Positions 8,460 through 16,054 of a stretch of DNA of 64,000 bases are shown here, piece after piece. This stretch comes from JBBSBL01 sp038251325 (GTDB lineage Bacteria > Actinomycetota > Thermoleophilia > Solirubrobacterales > Solirubrobacteraceae). A program made the translations under genes and the position numbers. The stretch lies in assembly GCA_038251325.1 (NCBI GenBank), contig JBBSBL010000004.1, positions 1-64,000 of the forward strand. The letters run 5' to 3'. Below the pieces are notes generated by a model, which did no database searches, was not told where the DNA came from, and saw only the letters and a program-made list of their open reading frames with translations. Positions within the stretch are counted from its first letter, which is position 1, and each line of letters opens with the position of its first letter.

Positions 8460-9134
8460 GTGCGGGCGATGTTCGACCGGATCTCCGGGGTCTACGACCG
8501 GATGAACCAGGTCATGACCGCCGGGCTGCACCACCGCTGGCGGGCCCGGGCGGCGGACCATGCGCGGGTGGGCTCCGGCGACCGCGTACTCGACGTCGCC
8601 ACGGGCACCGGCGACCTCGCGTTCGAGCTCGCGCGGCGGGTCGCCCCCGACGGCGAGGTGATCGGTTCCGACTTCTCCGAGCGGATGCTCGAGCTCGCGC
8701 GGGCCAAGGCCCCCGCCGGCGCGACCGTCCGCTTCGAGTCGGGGAACGCGCTCGCGCTGCCCTACGCCGACGGCGCGTTCGCGGCGGCGACGACCGGGTT
8801 CGGCGCGCGCAACTTCTCCGACCTCGACCGCGGACTGGCCGAGATGACGCGGGTCGTCCGGCCTGGTGGGCGAGTGGTGGTGCTCGAGATCACGACGCCG
8901 ACGCGGCCGCCGCTCTCCACCTTCCAGCGGCTGTGGTTCGACCGGATCGTGCCGGCGCTCGGGCGCGTCGCCGGCGACCCGGACGCCTACGCCTACCTGC
9001 CCGACAGCGTCAAGCGCTTTCCCGGCCCGCAGGCGCTCGCGGCTCGCATGGCCGCCGCCGGCCTCGGCGAGGTCGGCGGAATCGTGACCGCCGGGGGGAT
9101 CATCGCGATCCACGCCGGGACGGTGCCGGCATGA
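8460..9134 (+). CDS. menG: demethylmenaquinone methyltransferase (UbiE/MenG)
   Basis: Class I SAM methyltransferase that performs the last step of menaquinone synthesis. Motifs: MFDRISGVYDRMN at the N-terminus, VLDVATGTGDLAF (SAM loop), GNALALPYADGAFAA, GFGARNFSDLDRGLAEM and RVVRPGGRVVVLE. Start GTG 8460 is chosen since the conserved region begins at once; no good upstream ATG exists and CTG 8445 is an alternative. It sits 32 bp after qcrC and overlaps the polyprenyl synthase (ATGA), linking quinone synthesis to the complex that uses it. Confidence 0.92.
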   Translation: MRAMFDRISGVYDRMNQVMTAGLHHRWRARAADHARVGSGDRVLDVATGTGDLAFELARRVAPDGEVIGSDFSERMLELARAKAPAGATVRFESGNALALPYADGAFAAATTGFGARNFSDLDRGLAEMTRVVRPGGRVVVLEITTPTRPPLSTFQRLWFDRIVPALGRVAGDPDAYAYLPDSVKRFPGPQALAARMAAAGLGEVGGIVTAGGIIAIHAGTVPA

Positions 9135-10102
9135 GCGCGGCCACGGGGGTGGAGCCCGTCCTCCGGGCGGCGGGACCGGTCGTCCAGGACGCGCTGGCGC
9201 GGGTCGAGGCCCGGCTCGCCGAGCTCGCCGCCGGGCACGGGGCGCTGCTCGCCCGCCACGCCGGTGCGACGATCGCCGCGGGCGGGAAGCGGCTGCGCCC
9301 GCTGCTCGTCCTGCTGGCGGCAGGCGAGCGCGCCGCGGCCGGGGAGGACGCCCGGCGTGCGGCGGTGGCGGTCGAGCTCGTCCACAGCGCCACGCTCGTC
9401 CACGACGACGTGCTCGACGCCGCGGCGCTGCGCCGGGGCCGCCCGACGGTCTGGTCGCGCGCGGGGCGGGAGATCGCGACGGCGACGGGCGACCTGCTCT
9501 TCTCCCGGGCCTTCGCGGAGCTCGCGGCCACCGGGCGCGCCGAGGAGGTCCGCGTCCTCTCCGACGCGAGCTCGGCCCTGGCCCGAGGCGAGCTGCTCCA
9601 GCGTGCGGACGCCTGGGACCTCGGCGTCCCGCTCGAGCGCTACCTCCTGCGCTGCGAGCTCAAGACCGCCCGACTGTTCGAGGCCGCGTGCCGGCTCGGC
9701 GCGCTGGCCGGCGGCGACGGCGACGCGGCCCTCGCCGCCTTCGGCCGCCGGATCGGGCTGGCCTTCCAGCTCCTCGATGACGTGCTCGACGTCTCCGGGC
9801 CCCCCGAGCGCACCGGCAAGGCGCGCGGGACCGACCTGCTCGACGGCACCGTGACCCTGCCGCTCATCCTCGCCCGCGAGCGCGACCCGGTCCTCGCCGC
9901 GACCGACCTGCGGGCCGTCGACACGCCGGCCGCGGCCGAGCGGGTCTGCGACGCGATCCTCGCCACCGGCGCGCTGGAGGACGCCCGGCGCCGCGCCGTG
10001 GCCGTGGCGGAGGAGGCGCGGGCGACCCTCCCCGAGCTCCCCGCCGACCGACGTGACGCGTTCGCGCTCGTCGCCCGCGGCGTGGTGGAGCGTTACGCGT
10101 AA
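9131..10102 (+). CDS. trans-polyprenyl diphosphate synthase
   Basis: 323 residues. First Asp-rich motif DDVLD (92-96) within LVHDDVLDAAALRRGRPT and second DDVLD (216-220) in FQLLDDVLDVSG, with the upstream GGKRLRPLLVLLA loop. It probably makes the menaquinone side chain (hepta- to nonaprenyl diphosphate), judged from its 4-bp overlap with menG; exact chain length cannot be read from the sequence. The ATG lies within the menG stop (ATGA). Last gene of the qcr-men run; a hairpin follows at 10198. Confidence 0.92.
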   Translation: MSAATGVEPVLRAAGPVVQDALARVEARLAELAAGHGALLARHAGATIAAGGKRLRPLLVLLAAGERAAAGEDARRAAVAVELVHSATLVHDDVLDAAALRRGRPTVWSRAGREIATATGDLLFSRAFAELAATGRAEEVRVLSDASSALARGELLQRADAWDLGVPLERYLLRCELKTARLFEAACRLGALAGGDGDAALAAFGRRIGLAFQLLDDVLDVSGPPERTGKARGTDLLDGTVTLPLILARERDPVLAATDLRAVDTPAAAERVCDAILATGALEDARRRAVAVAEEARATLPELPADRRDAFALVARGVVERYA

Positions 10103-10197
10103 GGCAAGGCAGCCCGGGCGTTACCGCGGAGCGGTACTGACGTGGCCGAACGCCGGAGCGGTCATCGCACTCCAAGGGCGGAGGTGTGAGGCCGGGA

Positions 10198-10218
10198 GGG
10201 AGCGGCGGAGCCGCTCCC
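10198..10218. terminator. hairpin between convergent genes
   Basis: 9-bp perfect stem GGGAGCGGC / GCCGCTCCC with a 3-nt loop, between the polyprenyl synthase (+) and the zinc-ribbon gene (-). No T-run on either side, so it would be a bidirectional GC-rich terminator-like hairpin, common in such genomes. Confidence 0.5.
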
Positions 10219-10224
10219 GGTCTC

Positions 10225-10632
10225 TCAGAAGTCCATCGGGTACAGGTGCCCCGCCCGCAACGCCGTGACGAAGCGGTCGACCTGGTCCTCCATGTTCGCC
10301 CGCTCGAGTCGCTCGAGGTCCTCGGCGAGCTCCTCCCAGCCCTTGGCGAGCTCCTCCTCGAAGCGCTCGACGATCTCCTGGGCGAAGATCCCGCCGCCGC
10401 CCCACTCACAGCTCGGGCAGCGGAGGGTGACCTCCCAGTGGCCCTGACCGGACTCCGCCCAGTCGATGGGCTGCACGTGGGGTGCGGCGCAGCGCGGGCA
10501 GACGTGGAGGCCGTCGACGACGGCGCTGCCCGCCGACACCGGATCGTCGTCGCCGAAGTAGACGACCTCGATGGTGCGGCCGCTGGGCAGGACGACGCGG
10601 CGAACGGCGTGGTGGGCAGGCTCGGGGGTCAT
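10225..10632 (-). CDS. zinc-ribbon protein of unknown function
   Basis: 135 residues. Two CxxC knuckles, VCPRCAAPHV and RCPSCEWGGGG, about 30 residues apart, look like a zinc ribbon. After this comes an acidic helical C-terminal half (IVERFEEELAKGWEELAEDLERLERANMEDQV, here quoted only as a description of a long charged helix from roughly residue 90 to 125). ATG at 10632 is preferred over the in-frame start at 10743, which would read through the promoter region shared with tatA. Divergent from tatA. Function not recognised. Confidence 0.75.
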   Translation of the reverse strand: MTPEPAHHAVRRVVLPSGRTIEVVYFGDDDPVSAGSAVVDGLHVCPRCAAPHVQPIDWAESGQGHWEVTLRCPSCEWGGGGIFAQEIVERFEEELAKGWEELAEDLERLERANMEDQVDRFVTALRAGHLYPMDF

Positions 10633-10745
10633 TGGAGGTCCCTTGCGTGACCCGGTATCGGCGCTCGCACGCAGAGACTTGAGCTTGCGCCGCCCCTGCC
10701 CACGACCGATACCCTGAGGGAACCGTCCCTCCCGGAGGCTCACGG

Positions 10746-11045
10746 ATGTTCAATCAGATCGGCCCGCTCGAGATCGTCGTCGTCCTCGTCATCGTGCTGC
10801 TCATCTTCGGCCCGAAGCGCCTGCCCCAGCTCGGCCGGCAGATGGGCCGCGGGATGCGCGAGTTCAAGGACTCCATCACCGGCGAGAACGACGACGCCGA
10901 CCACGAGGACCGGGCGCTCGACCCGGCGCCCGAGTCGCGTCCCCCCACGGACCAGCCCGCGCCCGCGAAGCCGGTGAAGGCCACCGGCGCCGAGGAGGCC
11001 ACGACGGCGGAGCCCGCCGCGGCCGACGCCGAGCCCCGCCGGTAG
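10746..11045 (+). CDS. tatA: twin-arginine translocase subunit TatA
   Basis: 99 residues: one N-terminal helix (LEIVVVLVIVLLIFGPKRLP), the FGPK hinge and an amphipathic helix (LGRQMGRGMREFKDSI), then an acidic, Ala/Pro-rich tail. Pore-forming partner of TatC, encoded 19 bp downstream. A GGAGG Shine-Dalgarno at about 10735 supports the ATG. Likely exports folded, cofactor-bearing proteins such as the Rieske subunit. Confidence 0.95.
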   Translation: MFNQIGPLEIVVVLVIVLLIFGPKRLPQLGRQMGRGMREFKDSITGENDDADHEDRALDPAPESRPPTDQPAPAKPVKATGAEEATTAEPAAADAEPRR

Positions 11046-11064
11046 GCCACGCCCCCGCTCGCCC

Positions 11065-12072
11065 ATGGCCACCGCCCTGCGTCCGGTCAAGCACCACGAC
11101 CGGCTCAGCGTCATCGACCATCTCGACGAGCTGCGCTCGCGGCTCATCGTCTGCGCGATCACGCTCGCGGTCGCGTTCGCCTTCTGCTTCTGGCAGAACG
11201 GCGTGCTGCTCGACGTCCTCAACCGCCCGCTGGAGCAGAGCACCCCGACGGCCCAGAACGCGGGCGGCGGCCGCCTGGCCCGGCTCTCGTCCTCGCAGAC
11301 CGAGCTCGGGCGCCAGCTCGCGCGCGCGGCCCGCGGAGCCGAGAAGCTGACCGCGGCGCCCCGCCTGAATCCCGCCGACCGCGCCGCGGCCGGTCAGCTC
11401 GCCGCCGGCCTCGCGGGCGCAGCGCGGGTCCTCCCCAAGACCTTCCCCCAGCGCAAGCCGATCACCACCGGCGTCGGCGAGCCGTTCACGGCCACGCTCA
11501 CCGTCGCCCTCTACTTCGCGCTCCTCTTCTCCCTCCCGGTGCTCCTCTGGCAGGGCTACGCCTTCGTGCTGCCGGCGTTCAGCGCGCGCGAGCGGCGCGT
11601 GGTGCTGCCGCTCATGGCGATGGTCCCGTTCCTGTTCGCCGCCGGCGTGGCCTTCGGCTACTTCCTCGTCCTGCCGCCGGCGATCAGCTTCCTCCAGAAC
11701 TTCAACTCGAACTCGTTCGACGTCCTCATCCAGGCGCGCGACTACTACAAGTTCGCGATCACGACGATCGGCGCGCTCGGCCTCATGTTCCAGATCCCGG
11801 TCGGGCTGCTCGCCCTGAACCGCGCGGGCGTCGTCAAGGCGCATCACCTGACCAAGCACTGGCGCTACATCATCGTCGGCATCGCCATCGTCGCCGCGCT
11901 GCTCCCGGGCGTCGACCCCGTGACGACGACGATCGAGATGGTGCCGCTCCTGCTCCTCTACGGCCTGAGTATCCTGTTGCTCAAGCTCGCGGAGCGGCGC
12001 GATCCGCCCGACGACGGCTGGGAGCTCGACGAGGAGCCGGTCGAGATCGCCGCCCACGACGACGACGCCTGA
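11065..12072 (+). CDS. tatC: twin-arginine translocase subunit TatC with enlarged first loop
   Basis: 335 residues, longer than the usual 240-260. N-terminal VIDHLDELRSRL and TM1 (26-44) are typical, and from TTGVGEPFTATLTVALYFALL onwards TM2-TM6 and FVLPAFSARERR are standard. Between them (about residues 58-130) is an extra Ala/Arg/Gln-rich, probably helical segment in the first extracytoplasmic loop. The acidic C-terminal tail is also extended. TatC recognises the twin-arginine signal; loop 1 contributes to the substrate-binding face, so the insert may alter assembly or substrate handling. Confidence 0.95.
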   Translation: MATALRPVKHHDRLSVIDHLDELRSRLIVCAITLAVAFAFCFWQNGVLLDVLNRPLEQSTPTAQNAGGGRLARLSSSQTELGRQLARAARGAEKLTAAPRLNPADRAAAGQLAAGLAGAARVLPKTFPQRKPITTGVGEPFTATLTVALYFALLFSLPVLLWQGYAFVLPAFSARERRVVLPLMAMVPFLFAAGVAFGYFLVLPPAISFLQNFNSNSFDVLIQARDYYKFAITTIGALGLMFQIPVGLLALNRAGVVKAHHLTKHWRYIIVGIAIVAALLPGVDPVTTTIEMVPLLLLYGLSILLLKLAERRDPPDDGWELDEEPVEIAAHDDDA

Positions 12073-12087
12073 CCTCTTCACGCCACC

Positions 12088-12765
12088 ATGCTGTTCGACA
12101 TCCGCGCTCCCGGCCGCCGCCGCACGATCCAGGCCGTCTACCTGTTCCTCGCCGTGCTCATCGGCGGCGGCCTCATCTTCTTCGGCGTGGGCGGCAGCGG
12201 GGTCGGCCTGTTCAACGCCGACCAGAACGGCCCGGGCGGCGGGAGCGGGGGCTTCGGGAATCAGATCAAGCGCGTCGAGAAGCAGGCCCGGGCCAACCCG
12301 CAGTCCGCGGCCGCATGGTCGGAGCTCGCCCGCCTGCGCTTCCAGGCCGCCGGCTCCGACTTCGATCAGAGCACGGGCGTCTTCACGGCCAAGGGCAAGG
12401 CGACGCTGGCCGAGGCCTCGAGCGCGTGGCAGCGCCATCTCGCGCTGAACCCGGCCAAGCCCGACGCGAACGTCGCCCGGCTCATGGCGCAGGCCTACAG
12501 CCCCGGCGGTCTCAACCAGCCGGCGAAGGCGGCCCAGGCCCTGGAGCTCGTCGCCGCCGACGCGCCCAGCGCGGCCACCTACAGCCAGCTCGCGCTGTTC
12601 GCCTTCGCGGCCGGCGAGACCCGCAAGGGCGACCTGGCCGCCGCGAAGGCCGTCCAGCTCGCGCCCAAGGCGCAGAAGAAGACCGTGAAGCAGCAGCTCG
12701 CGACCGCCAAGAAGCAGGGCCCGAACGCCCTCACCGGCGGTCAGCCGCCGCCGGCCAGCGGCTAG
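12088..12765 (+). CDS. membrane-anchored TPR-like protein
   Basis: 225 residues. Short basic N-terminus, one membrane helix (TIQAVYLFLAVLIGGGLIFFG), a Gly-rich linker, then helical pairs resembling tetratricopeptide repeats (ANPQSAAAWSELARLRFQAA; APSAATYSQLALFAFAAGE; AKAVQLAPKAQ). Topology suggests the repeats lie outside the membrane, acting as an adaptor. It starts 15 bp after tatC and so is probably co-transcribed. Specific role unknown. Confidence 0.82.
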   Translation: MLFDIRAPGRRRTIQAVYLFLAVLIGGGLIFFGVGGSGVGLFNADQNGPGGGSGGFGNQIKRVEKQARANPQSAAAWSELARLRFQAAGSDFDQSTGVFTAKGKATLAEASSAWQRHLALNPAKPDANVARLMAQAYSPGGLNQPAKAAQALELVAADAPSAATYSQLALFAFAAGETRKGDLAAAKAVQLAPKAQKKTVKQQLATAKKQGPNALTGGQPPPASG

Positions 12766-12811
12766 AATCGCTCGCCGCGCCCGGTCGTGTTCACTGGCGC
12801 GCAGCCTGTCC

Positions 12812-12884
<73 letters not shown>

Positions 12885-12897
12885 CTCGGATGTGCGC

Positions 12898-13914
12898 TCA
12901 CGCGACCGCGACACGTCGAGCGACCGGCGCAGCCGGGCCGACGCGCACGGTGAGCACGGCGCGCCCGCGGCGCAGCCGCCGTGCCTGGCCGGCCGACAGC
13001 GAGAGCGCGCCGTCGGACCGGTATCGCCGCCTGACGGTCAGGCGGACCCTGCCCTGCCGGACCGTCGCCGTGGCGCTGCAGATCTCGGCGCACGAGATCT
13101 GCGCGAGCGTCTGACGTCCCCGCCGGCCGATCCGCGCGACGAGCCGGGGCGGGCGCGGGCCGACCGCGCCACAATGGAGCCGCAGCGGCCGAGTGGCCGC
13201 ACCCACCGGCCCGACGGTCGCGGTGGCAGAGGTCGGCCCCGACGCCTGCGGATTCAGCGCCTGCGGGCGGAATACGGCAAAGCCGGCATAGTCCGGTCGC
13301 CGGGCCCAGCGCGTATCGGCCACGCGCACGTACCAGCCGCGATAGGCGGACGAGAGCACGGCTCCGGTGCCGGGACACGAGTCCCAGTAGAACGTCGCGG
13401 AGATCACCTCGCAGCGCGCGGCCGCGCGTGTGCGGCAGGCCTGCAACTGGAGGTCGGGCCGCTCCCCGCCCCAGCCCCCGGCCCAGGCGCCGGGGACCGG
13501 CTGCACCAGTTCGCCGACCCGCAGCGGCCCGGAGACGCGTGGCGGGGTCACGACGCGCAGCGGCCCCTGCCACGGGTCGCTGCGCCGGGTGATCGCGAGG
13601 CCGCTTCCGCGTGCGGTGGCGGCGAAGGTGGTCCCGGCCGGCACGTTCGCTATCCCCCGGAGCACGCGTTCCGAAGACGGCATCGGCCGGCACGGCGCGC
13701 CGCCCAGCGGGCACTCCTCCCAGCTGACGAAGCCCCACCCCCCGTCCGGCGTCGGGTTGGCGATCAGCTCGCCACTGCCGTCCCGGCCGACGAAGTAAGA
13801 GATCTCGACGTCTCGCGGGGGCACGCTCGCCGCCGCCGCGCTCGACGTCACGCCCGCCGACAGGACGAGCGCGAGAGCCGGTGAGGCCGTACGCCAAGGT
13901 CGGAACAAGGTCAC
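12898..13914 (-). CDS. secreted cysteine-containing protein of unknown function
   Basis: 338 residues from a GTG at 13914, chosen because it places a signal peptide at the start (FRPWRTASPALALVLSAG, cleavage near AAAA-SVPP). The mature part has several cysteine pairs (EECPLGGAPC, LQACRTRAAARC, YWDSCPG, ISCAEIC) and repeated beta-type segments such as GPLRVGELVQPVPGAW and GWYVRVADTRW. The C-terminal part is Arg/Val-rich. A longer in-frame start at 14082 has a non-secretory N-terminus. No family recognised; likely an exported surface protein. Confidence 0.7.
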   Translation of the reverse strand: MTLFRPWRTASPALALVLSAGVTSSAAAASVPPRDVEISYFVGRDGSGELIANPTPDGGWGFVSWEECPLGGAPCRPMPSSERVLRGIANVPAGTTFAATARGSGLAITRRSDPWQGPLRVVTPPRVSGPLRVGELVQPVPGAWAGGWGGERPDLQLQACRTRAAARCEVISATFYWDSCPGTGAVLSSAYRGWYVRVADTRWARRPDYAGFAVFRPQALNPQASGPTSATATVGPVGAATRPLRLHCGAVGPRPPRLVARIGRRGRQTLAQISCAEICSATATVRQGRVRLTVRRRYRSDGALSLSAGQARRLRRGRAVLTVRVGPAAPVARRVAVA

Positions 13915-14156
13915 CGGACGATAGGACAGGCCGATCCGGGCGCGGGTTACGGGGCGGGTGAAGCCGTCCGCCGGCCGGGGTCGGCGGCTCGAGACGCGCC
14001 GGCGGGGCGCCGACGCTTTCCTCCAGTGGTCCGTTGGCGTCCCCACCGTCGCGCGCGCTCCGGACGAGGTGCTCGCGATCATGCGCGATGAGGTCGGCCC
14101 GCGCCTGTGCCCGCGCGTGTTCCGGGCTCGAGGACTGGCTGGGCTCGACGATCATC

Positions 14157-14162
14157 TAGCCT
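14157..14162 (+). promoter_or_regulatory. -10 hexamer TAGCCT upstream of aminotransferase
   Basis: TAGCCT lies 9 nt before the ATG at 14172, implying a very short or absent leader. The remainder of the divergent gap 13915-14156 shows no other clear element. Confidence 0.4.
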
Positions 14163-14171
14163 GCCCCGCTC

Positions 14172-14969
14172 ATGAGCGCCACCGGCTTCTCCCCGCTCGC
14201 GTGCCTCGACGGCGAGCTCATGCCCGCCGCCGAGGCGACCGTGCCCGCGACCGACGAGGGCCTGCTGCGCGGGGACGGCGTGTTCGAGGTCGTCCGCGTC
14301 TACGACGGGCGCCCGCTCGCGCTCGACGAGCACCTGCTCCGCCTCGGGCGCTCCGCCGAGCGCCTGCGCCTCCCGGTCGACTTGGCGGCGCTCGGCGTCG
14401 ACGCCGCGCGGATCCTCGAGGCGGCGGGCGAGCTGGACGGATCGCTGCGGATCGTCTGCACCCGCGGCGGCCGGCGCGTGTTGCTCACCGAGCCGCTCGC
14501 CCCCTACGACGCGACGACCCGTCTCGGCGTCGTCACCTTCAGCCCCACGCGCGTCCTCGACGGGATCAAGTCGCTCTCCTACGGCGGCAACATGCTGGCG
14601 ACGCGGCTGGCCCAGGAGCGCGGGTACGACGAGGCGCTGCTCGTGACGCCGCACGGCCGCGTGCTCGAGGCGCCGACGTCCTCGCTCTTCTACGTCGTCG
14701 CGGGCCAGGTGCGCACGCCGCCGCTGGACGAGCACATCCTCGCCTCGATCACCCGGGCCGCCGTGCTCGAGCTCACGGGCGGCGTCGAGCAGGGCTGCAC
14801 CCTGGAGGAGCTGGGGGCGGCCGAGGAGGCCTTCCTTGCCTCGACCACCCGCGAGGTCCAGGCCGTCGTCGCGGTCGACGAGCTGACCTTCGGCGCCGAC
14901 GCCCCGGTGACCGCGGAGGTCGCCGTGCGCTTCCGCGAGCACGTCGCCGGCCGCGTCGCCACCGGCTGA
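14172..14969 (+). CDS. class IV PLP aminotransferase (BCAT / aminodeoxychorismate lyase type)
   Basis: 265 residues of the fold-type IV PLP family. Motifs: TDEGLLRGDGVFEVVRVY, the PLP lysine in DGIKSLSYGGNMLA, RGYDEALLV and VLEAPTSSLFYV. Such proteins act as branched-chain or D-amino-acid aminotransferases or as 4-amino-4-deoxychorismate lyase (PabC); length and motifs do not decide between them. It lies 14 bp before the nucleotide-sugar epimerase gene but is of a different fold from the DegT-type aminotransferases of sugar pathways. Confidence 0.85.
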   Translation: MSATGFSPLACLDGELMPAAEATVPATDEGLLRGDGVFEVVRVYDGRPLALDEHLLRLGRSAERLRLPVDLAALGVDAARILEAAGELDGSLRIVCTRGGRRVLLTEPLAPYDATTRLGVVTFSPTRVLDGIKSLSYGGNMLATRLAQERGYDEALLVTPHGRVLEAPTSSLFYVVAGQVRTPPLDEHILASITRAAVLELTGGVEQGCTLEELGAAEEAFLASTTREVQAVVAVDELTFGADAPVTAEVAVRFREHVAGRVATG

Positions 14970-14983
14970 GCGCGCCCGGCACC

Positions 14984-15916
14984 GTGCGGGTCCTCACCGT
15001 CGTCGGCAACCGGCCGCAGTTCGTCAAGGCCGCCGCGGTCTCGCGCCCGCTGCGTGCGGTCGCCGAGGAGGTCCTCGTCCACACCGGCCAGCACCACGAC
15101 GACGAGCTCTCGCGGGTCTTCTTCGCCGAGCTCGACGTGCCCGAGCCCGATCGCCAGCTCGCGATCGCCGGCGGCTCGAACACCTCCCAGACGGCGCGGA
15201 TGCTCGCCGCGCTGGAGCCGATCCTGGCCGAGACTGCGCCCGACGTCGTGCTCGTCTACGGCGACACCAACTCCACCCTGGCCGGCGGCCTGGTCGCGGC
15301 CCAGGCACGCGTGCCGGTGGCGCACGTCGAGGCGGGCATGCGCAGCTTCGACCGCTCGATGCCCGAGGAGCTCAACCGGGTGCTCACCGACCACCTCTCC
15401 GACCTGCTGCTCGTCCCGGGCGCCGCCGCGGCGGCGAACCTCGCCGCCGAGCGCGTCGCGGGGCGCGTGGTCGACACCGGCGACGTTATGGTCGACGTCG
15501 CCATCGCGGTCCAGCCGCTCGCCAGGGAGCGCTCGGCGGCCTTGGCGACCTATGGCGTCGAGCCGGGAGAGTACGTGCTCGTCACCGCCCACCGGGCCGG
15601 GAACGTCGACGATCCGACGCGCCTGGCCCGGCTCGTCGAGGTGCTCGCGGCGTTGCCGCTCCCGGCGGTCTTCCCGGTGCATCCCCGCACCCGGGCGCGA
15701 CTGGAGGCGGCCGGCCTGTGGGACCGCGTGGCCGGGCTGCCCGCCCTGCGGCTCGCGCCGCCGCTCGGCTACCTCGACTTCACCGCGCTGCTGTGCTCCG
15801 CGCGGGCGCTGGTGACGGACTCCGGCGGGGCGCAGAAGGAGGCCTTCGTGGCTCGGGTGCCCTGCGTGACCCTGCGCGACCGGACCGAGTGGGTGGAGAC
15901 CGTCGAGACGGGCTAG
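14984..15916 (+). CDS. wecB: UDP-GlcNAc 2-epimerase family (WecB/WbpI-like), ends early at an amber codon
   Basis: Non-hydrolysing UDP-N-acetylglucosamine 2-epimerase family: N-terminal VGNRPQFVKAAAV, VHTGQHHDDELS, VYGDTNSTLAG, HVEAGMRSFDRSMPEE, TAHRAGNVDDP, VHPRTRARLE, TDSGGAQKEAF and RDRTEWVETVETG. It stops at TAG 15914-15916 exactly where relatives have Trp (GWN), leaving 310 residues; the same frame then continues through recognisable family sequence to TGA 16052-16054, which would give 356 residues, the normal length. So this is a one-base nonsense change (TGG to TAG) or a sequencing error. GTG start from alignment. With its neighbours it may be a WbpI-type epimerase rather than WecB. 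Confidence 0.85.
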   Translation: MRVLTVVGNRPQFVKAAAVSRPLRAVAEEVLVHTGQHHDDELSRVFFAELDVPEPDRQLAIAGGSNTSQTARMLAALEPILAETAPDVVLVYGDTNSTLAGGLVAAQARVPVAHVEAGMRSFDRSMPEELNRVLTDHLSDLLLVPGAAAAANLAAERVAGRVVDTGDVMVDVAIAVQPLARERSAALATYGVEPGEYVLVTAHRAGNVDDPTRLARLVEVLAALPLPAVFPVHPRTRARLEAAGLWDRVAGLPALRLAPPLGYLDFTALLCSARALVTDSGGAQKEAFVARVPCVTLRDRTEWVETVETG

Positions 15917-16054
15917 AACGTGCTCGCCGACCTCGATCCGCACGCCGTGACGGGCGCCCTGGCGACCCCCCCACCCGACCAGCGACCCTCCCCGTACGGG
16001 GAGGGGAACGCCGCGGCCCGCGTGGTCGATGCGCTTACACTGGCCCCGCGATGA
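15917..16054 (+). pseudogene. orphaned 3' coding segment of the epimerase gene
   Basis: In-frame continuation after the TAG: it encodes NVLADLDPHAVTGAL and later SPYGEGNAAARVVDAL, matching the family C-terminus (YGDGNAAERIV-type). It ends in a TGA that overlaps the next gene's ATG (ATGA), as expected of an intact operon junction. This shows that the ancestral stop was here. Confidence 0.85.
16036..16041 (+). promoter_or_regulatory. possible internal -10 (TACACT) before the dehydrogenase
   Basis: TACACT sits 9 nt before the ATG at 16051, inside the old epimerase frame. It could let the downstream genes be transcribed independently of the interrupted epimerase. Weak evidence on its own. Confidence 0.3.

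Noticed and set aside
10679..10713. Promoter TTGCGC-17-GATACC upstream of tatA
   Set aside because: Spacing is fine but both boxes match the consensus poorly and a clear Shine-Dalgarno precedes tatA, so the evidence was too weak to annotate.
12892..13884. Long plus-strand open frame opposite the secreted-protein gene
   Set aside because: Its translation is Arg/Pro/Gly-rich without domains, whereas the minus strand has a signal peptide and ordered cysteine pairs; GC-rich DNA opens shadow frames.
15914..15916. Programmed readthrough or pyrrolysine use at the epimerase amber codon
   Set aside because: No downstream stem-loop or pyl genes are seen, and the position corresponds to an ordinary tryptophan in relatives; a nonsense mutation or sequencing error is simpler.
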